A stretch of DNA of 61,537 bases from Candidatus Endobugula sp. Its GTDB lineage: Bacteria; Pseudomonadota; Gammaproteobacteria; Pseudomonadales; Cellvibrionaceae. Location: positions 47,127 to 108,663 of the forward strand of contig JAHDEM010000005.1 of the NCBI GenBank assembly GCA_020628895.1. Reading direction: 5' to 3'. The notes under the pieces are model-generated. The model saw only the letters and a list, made by a program, of their open reading frames with translations. It made no database searches and was not told the origin of the DNA. Positions 57,500-61,537 of this stretch are shown here, piece after piece. Both the position numbers and the translations under genes were made by a program. How positions within the stretch are numbered: the stretch's first letter is position 1; each line of letters begins with the position of its first letter.

Positions 57500-57862
57500 A
57501 AAATTTTCCTTTCGGGTTAGGCCTCCATACACCCCGTAGAACCAACCTTTCTAGCATTAACAACTCAAAAAGGCACCCAGGAACACGTGACGGTATATGT
57601 GTGACGTTAATTAAGACACAACTTACAGTTGCGCCCATTTAGTTAGAGCTACCAAACACCTTTATCTAAGGCATACTTCGGTAACGGCGCGCTTTATACC
57701 ACAACAAAAGACCAGCTTCAAGAGATGACTAAGAATTATCAAAAAAAGCCTGATGTTTAAGTACTTGATAAGGATTTATTAGCCAAACAAGCTGACCTAC
57801 ACTACACGCTGGTTTACAATGGTATCTATTTGCGACAAATACTAAGATTAGAAACCAGAATT
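57500..57862. other. 363-bp divergent intergenic region between rpsB and map
   Basis: 57500-57685 is the probable rpsB leader, 57686-57721 the rpsB promoter, and 57722-57862 the upstream region of map. A possible map -10 is TACAAT at 57816-57821, with CTGACC about 19 bp further upstream as a weak -35. In-frame open stretches in the leader have no family sequence and are taken as chance. Confidence 0.6.
57686..57721 (-). promoter_or_regulatory. rpsB promoter with GC-rich discriminator
   Basis: On the minus strand: -35 TTGAAG (57721-57716), 17-bp spacer, -10 TATAAA (57698-57693), then a discriminator GCGCGCC (57692-57686). This is the form expected of a stringently controlled ribosomal promoter. 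Transcription from about 57685 leaves a leader of roughly 185 nt before the rpsB start, long enough for S2-mediated autoregulation as known in Gammaproteobacteria. No Rfam comparison could be made. Confidence 0.75.
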
Positions 57863-58636
57863 ATGACTGTTAATATCAAAACACCTGAAGATATAGAAAA
57901 AATGCGCATCGCTGGCCGTATGGCAGCCGAGGTGCTCGAAATGATAGAAGAGCATGTTGTAGCTGGCATATCCACAGAAGAGCTAGATACTATTTGCCAT
58001 AAATATATCACCGAGGTACAAAACGCTATCCCCGCCTGCTTAGGTTATAGAGGATTTCCAAAGTCTATTTGCACCTCAGTGAACCACGTTATTTGTCATG
58101 GCATCCCCTCGCCTAAAAAGAAGCTGAAGAATGGCGACATCATCAATATCGATGTCACAGTCATTTACCAAGGATTCCATGGTGATACCAGTAAGATGTA
58201 TTTTGTCGGCAAACCGACAACACATGCTCAAAGATTGGTCACCGTCACCCAAGAATGCTTACTTAAAGGCATAGAACTGGTCAAACCAGGAGCAAGATTA
58301 GGCGATATCGGCCATGTTATCCAACAACATGCCGAATCCAATTATTATTCTGTGGTGAGGGAGTATTGTGGTCATGGTATTGGCAGTACATTCCATGAAG
58401 AACCGCAAGTATTACACTATGGCCAACCCAATACGGGTATGGAGCTAAAGGAAGGCATGTGTTTTACCATTGAACCCATGATTAACGCGGGCAAGCCACA
58501 TACAAAGCTCAAAAGCGATGGCTGGACGGTAGAAACAAAAGACGGGCGTCTTTCAGCACAATGGGAGCATACATTATTAGTGACAGCAACAGGTGTAGAA
58601 GTACTTACCGCACGCAAAGAAGAATCATTTGGGTAG
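57863..58636 (+). CDS. map: Methionine aminopeptidase, type I
   Basis: 257 aa from ATG 57863; a TTG 11 codons upstream adds non-family sequence. It removes the initiator Met from proteins on the ribosome. The pita-bread fold metal ligands are in NIDVTVIYQGFHGDTSKMYF (two Asp), GHGIGSTFHEEPQVLHY (His), FTIEPMINAG (Glu) and SAQWEHTLLVT (Glu). Substrate pocket His is in VNHVICHGIP. It is divergent from rpsB, a usual arrangement, and 65 bp upstream of glnD. Confidence 0.96.
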   Translation: MTVNIKTPEDIEKMRIAGRMAAEVLEMIEEHVVAGISTEELDTICHKYITEVQNAIPACLGYRGFPKSICTSVNHVICHGIPSPKKKLKNGDIINIDVTVIYQGFHGDTSKMYFVGKPTTHAQRLVTVTQECLLKGIELVKPGARLGDIGHVIQQHAESNYYSVVREYCGHGIGSTFHEEPQVLHYGQPNTGMELKEGMCFTIEPMINAGKPHTKLKSDGWTVETKDGRLSAQWEHTLLVTATGVEVLTARKEESFG

Positions 58637-58701
58637 ATGCAATAGATCACCCAACGTGTTATGCCTCATTAAATTGACAACAAGCTACAAGCCTATTCAC
58701 T

Positions 58702-61404
58702 ATGCCTGAACATACCATACCCAGCTTTAAACAAGCGATAATAGGCTTTGACGAAAAGAAGTTTCGCCACGCTTTGGAAACGTCGAATTCCATTATTACC
58801 CCGTTCAAAGACATACAAGAAGCCATCGATACCCATCTAAATATGCGCTTTCGCGAAGGTGAAAATGTTCGCAAGCTCATTCACGAAAGAGCACTCATGG
58901 TCGATTGCATCATTCATTATGCTTGGCACCAGTTTGAGTGGGAAGACAGTATCAGCCTAATTGCAGTTGGCGGATATGGAAGAGGCGAATTACATCCTAA
59001 ATCCGATGTCGATATATTGGTATTAATGGAAAACGGTACCCAACCCCAACATACAGAAAACATCGAAAAACTATTAACGCTACTATGGGATATTGGCCTG
59101 GATATTGGACATAGTGTGCGCACACTTGATGAATGCATCAGTATTGCCGAACAAGACATTACCGTAGCGACGAACATCATGGAGGCAAGAACTCTGCAAG
59201 GTCGCGAATCCATTCTTAAGCACCTACTAGACGCAACTGCTCCAGAAAAAATGTGGGCCAATGATGCATTTTTTATTGCCAAAACTGATGAACAAAGCGC
59301 TCGCCACGGCAAGTATAATCATACCGAATACAATTTAGAGCCTAATATTAAGAATGCACCCGGTGGATTAAGAGACATACAAACCATCACATGGGTGGCA
59401 AAGCGCTTTTTTAATGTCGCTACATTTAAACAGTTAAATGACACTGGCCTATTTACCGAAAAAGAGTATGCCATATTAACCGACGGTGAAGACTTTTTGT
59501 GGCGGGTCCGTTACGGCTTACATATATTAGCAAAAAGACCTGAAGAGCGTTTATTATTCGAGTACCAAAAAGAACTGGCGCAACTCTTTGGCTATAAAGA
59601 TAACGACGAGAATCTTGCTATCGAGCAATTTATGCATCGATACTATCGTATTGTCCTAGCATTACGAGAGCTGAATGATGTATTACTTCAATTTCTCAAC
59701 GAAGCCATTTTAAAGAAAGGTCAATCGCTTCGTATTACACCGATTAATGAACGCTTTCAACTTCACGGCAATTATATCGAAGCCACTCACGCCAATGTTT
59801 TCTCAGACAACCCATCGGCTTTACTAGAAATTTTTGTATTACTGTCACAGAATAAAAATATTGTCGGTATTCGAGCACGAACGATTCGGTTGATTCGTGA
59901 AAACCGCTACCTGATTGATGAGGCATTTTGTAAAAAACCAGAAAATAATCGGCTATTTATGGCGTTTCTCAGCTCGCCTTACAACCTTGTTACTCAACTT
60001 AAACGCATGGTCCGCTATGGTATTTTAGGGCGTTATTTACCCGAGTTTGGACGTATTATTGGGCAGATGCAACATGACTTATTTCACATCTATACGGTTG
60101 ATGCACACACACTGAAGCTGATCAGTTTCCTACGTAAATTTCTTTTACAAATTAATGCAGAACAGTTTCCTATTGCCTGCCAAATTATTAAACAATTACC
60201 GAATATTGAATTACTTTATGTGGTAGGTCTTTACCATGATATCGCTAAAGGCCGAGGGGGAGATCACTCAGAATTAGGCGCTGTTGATGTCACAACATTT
60301 TGCCAACAGCACCAATTCACCAAACGTGAAACAAAATTTGCTGCGTGGTTAGTAAAGAACCATCTTTCTATGTCGTCGGTATCACAAAAACAAGATTTGT
60401 CAGACCCCGAAGTGATACACAATTTCGCATTAACCATGGGCGACCAAATGCATCTTGATTACTTGTATGTACTGACTGTTGCCGACATGAACGCAACCAA
60501 TCCAGATATATGGAATAGTTGGCGAGCCAGCCTACTGCGACAATTGTATGCACAAACCAAGCGAGCTCTACGTCGTGGATTAGAAAATCCTGTAGACCGA
60601 CAAGAACTTATTGACGACACCCAACAAGCAGCCATGCGCCGCTTATCTATCGGCAACAAAGTCAGCGAACAAGCGGCGTGGGAACTTTGGCAAACCGCTG
60701 GAGAAAATTATTTTTTACGTGAAACCTATCAAGACATTGCTTGGCAAACAGAAGCAATTTTATGCAACCCTGATCCCGAGCAGCCGCTGATTATTATTTC
60801 GGATGTTAACTTGCATGACGAAGGCATTGTGACCAAAATTTTTATCCGCGCAAAATCCAAACAAAATATTTTTGCTGCCACCACTACCATTCTAGATCAC
60901 TACAATTTAAATATCCAAAGCGCTCGTATCCACAGTACTGTATCAGGCTATACCATGGATACCTTTTACGTCTTAGACCAAGATGGGGATGCTATTGGAC
61001 AACAGGATAATTTAAGTGAACGCATAAAAGCATCACTATTAGAGGAATTTAGCATTGTTGATAATTACAGTGACATCATTAAACGCCGTACTCCCCGACA
61101 ATTAAAATACTTCTCATCACCTACTCGCACCAGCATTCACAATGACACATCAAAGGAACACACCGTGCTAGAGGTGATTAGCCCCGATAGACCTGGATTC
61201 TTAGCACGCTTAGCACGTATTTTTGTTGAATATGATATCTCACTGATTACTGCAAAAATTACTACTCTTGGGGAACGCGTAGAAGATATATTTTTTATCA
61301 CTGATAATACTGGCGGTCGACTAAGTGATCCAGTGATCTGTGAACAACTACAAGACACCATATGCAAACAACTGGATGCCAAATCCATCGACAATAAATT
61401 TTAA
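58702..61404 (+). CDS. glnD: [Protein-PII] uridylyltransferase/uridylyl-removing enzyme GlnD
   Basis: 900 aa (E. coli 890). It adds UMP to PII when glutamine is low and removes it when glutamine is high, setting nitrogen regulation. The nucleotidyltransferase domain has GGYGRGELHPKSDVDILVLM (about residues 90-115). A GlnD-specific linker has GGLRDIQTITWVA. The HD phosphohydrolase domain (about 450-600) is VGLYHDIAKGRGGDHSELG. Two C-terminal ACT domains (about 690-890) bind glutamine, with VLEVISPDRPGFLARLARIF in the second. PII (glnB) itself is not in the window. dapC follows, an order common in Pseudomonas-type genomes. Confidence 0.97.
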   Translation: MPEHTIPSFKQAIIGFDEKKFRHALETSNSIITPFKDIQEAIDTHLNMRFREGENVRKLIHERALMVDCIIHYAWHQFEWEDSISLIAVGGYGRGELHPKSDVDILVLMENGTQPQHTENIEKLLTLLWDIGLDIGHSVRTLDECISIAEQDITVATNIMEARTLQGRESILKHLLDATAPEKMWANDAFFIAKTDEQSARHGKYNHTEYNLEPNIKNAPGGLRDIQTITWVAKRFFNVATFKQLNDTGLFTEKEYAILTDGEDFLWRVRYGLHILAKRPEERLLFEYQKELAQLFGYKDNDENLAIEQFMHRYYRIVLALRELNDVLLQFLNEAILKKGQSLRITPINERFQLHGNYIEATHANVFSDNPSALLEIFVLLSQNKNIVGIRARTIRLIRENRYLIDEAFCKKPENNRLFMAFLSSPYNLVTQLKRMVRYGILGRYLPEFGRIIGQMQHDLFHIYTVDAHTLKLISFLRKFLLQINAEQFPIACQIIKQLPNIELLYVVGLYHDIAKGRGGDHSELGAVDVTTFCQQHQFTKRETKFAAWLVKNHLSMSSVSQKQDLSDPEVIHNFALTMGDQMHLDYLYVLTVADMNATNPDIWNSWRASLLRQLYAQTKRALRRGLENPVDRQELIDDTQQAAMRRLSIGNKVSEQAAWELWQTAGENYFLRETYQDIAWQTEAILCNPDPEQPLIIISDVNLHDEGIVTKIFIRAKSKQNIFAATTTILDHYNLNIQSARIHSTVSGYTMDTFYVLDQDGDAIGQQDNLSERIKASLLEEFSIVDNYSDIIKRRTPRQLKYFSSPTRTSIHNDTSKEHTVLEVISPDRPGFLARLARIFVEYDISLITAKITTLGERVEDIFFITDNTGGRLSDPVICEQLQDTICKQLDAKSIDNKF

Positions 61405-61445
61405 CCAATAATACTTTTAGCAACCGTAACTGACAATAACTGATT

Positions 61446-61537
61446 ATGAGCAACGCTAACCTAGACCGTTTACACCCTTACCCATTTGAGAAGCTCAATA
61501 AGATCAAAGAGACACTCACACCGAATACCGAGCTATC
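61446..61537 (+). CDS. dapC: Succinyldiaminopimelate transaminase, 5' part
   Basis: Only 30 full codons are visible before the window ends: MSNANLDRLHPYPFEKLNKI and then ETLTPNTELS. The opening LxPYPFEKL is characteristic of DapC, a PLP aminotransferase of the lysine/diaminopimelate pathway, and glnD-dapC is a frequent neighbour pair. It starts 41 bp after glnD. The catalytic Lys lies beyond the window, so the call rests on the N-terminus and context. Confidence 0.75.
   Translation, partial: MSNANLDRLHPYPFEKLNKIKETLTPNTEL

Noticed and set aside
57423-57638. 71-codon minus-strand frame over the rpsB leader
   Set aside because: It overlaps the rpsB start and probable regulatory leader in another frame and has no SD or known family.

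Overview
The window is a 61.5 kb piece of a gammaproteobacterial chromosome, AT-rich by eye. The gene order rpsB-tsf-pyrH-frr-uppS-cdsA-dxr-rseP-bamA-skp-lpxD-fabZ-lpxA-lpxB-rnhB, the divergent map-glnD-dapC block, pepA-holC-valS, lptF-lptG and a frameshifted prfB in front of lysS are all typical of Gammaproteobacteria. The mix (rapA, rdgC, TupABC, a bufferin-type operon, chemoreceptors and a BLUF photosensor) suggests a free-living aquatic bacterium, perhaps near Cellvibrionales/Pseudomonadales. That placement is inference. No rRNA, tRNA, CRISPR array, prophage or intact insertion sequence was seen.

Layout. 1-507 is the tail of a 6-carboxytetrahydropterin synthase-like gene. 604-3294 is prfB-lysS on the minus strand, with a classical programmed +1 frameshift in prfB and a heptamer tandem repeat between the two genes. 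3369-4205 encodes an exported S1/P1-type nuclease. 4386-6939 is a bufferin-type RiPP operon: a Cys-containing DUF2282 precursor, a DUF692/MNIO enzyme, a DUF2063 partner and a DoxX membrane protein, with a terminator hairpin after the precursor gene. 7211-9451 holds two paralogous lipoprotein genes, the first frameshifted in its signal peptide, on either side of trmO. Next come rapA, two exported SnoaL-like proteins divergent from a LysR regulator, rdgC, a rhomboid protease and a lipoprotein. 17231-21779 is a sensory cluster: a short BLUF photoreceptor divergent from a soluble histidine kinase, an RRM protein with an apparent signal peptide, and a methyl-accepting chemotaxis protein.

22730-30052 carries argS and a tungstate/molybdenum-cofactor cluster (tupB-tupC-tupA-moaB-moeA-DUF1244-MOSC). 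The transporter supplies oxyanion, MoaB and MoeA act in cofactor assembly, and the MOSC protein probably handles cofactor-linked sulfur or N-hydroxylated substrates. An orphan exported secretin-N-domain protein and a second, larger chemoreceptor follow. 34247-36422 encodes LptF/LptG of the LPS exporter. The 373-bp gap between lptF and pepA contains a MITE-like element with 16-bp terminal inverted repeats. pepA-holC-(acidic hypothetical)-valS runs forward and converges on the long reverse block of envelope and translation genes. That block supplies lipid A synthesis (LpxA, LpxB, LpxD, FabZ), outer-membrane protein assembly (BamA, Skp), regulated proteolysis (RseP), isoprenoid, undecaprenyl and phospholipid precursors (Dxr, UppS, CdsA), UMP kinase and translation factors. 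It starts at an rpsB promoter with a GC-rich discriminator and a long leader. map, glnD and the start of dapC lead divergently to the right edge.

The most interesting items are the bufferin operon, which belongs to a recently described copper-related RiPP class rather than a wholly new one; the exported RRM protein; the BLUF-kinase pair; the inverted repeat over the tup start site; the inverted-repeat-bounded element upstream of pepA; and calcium-binding-like loop insertions in BamA.
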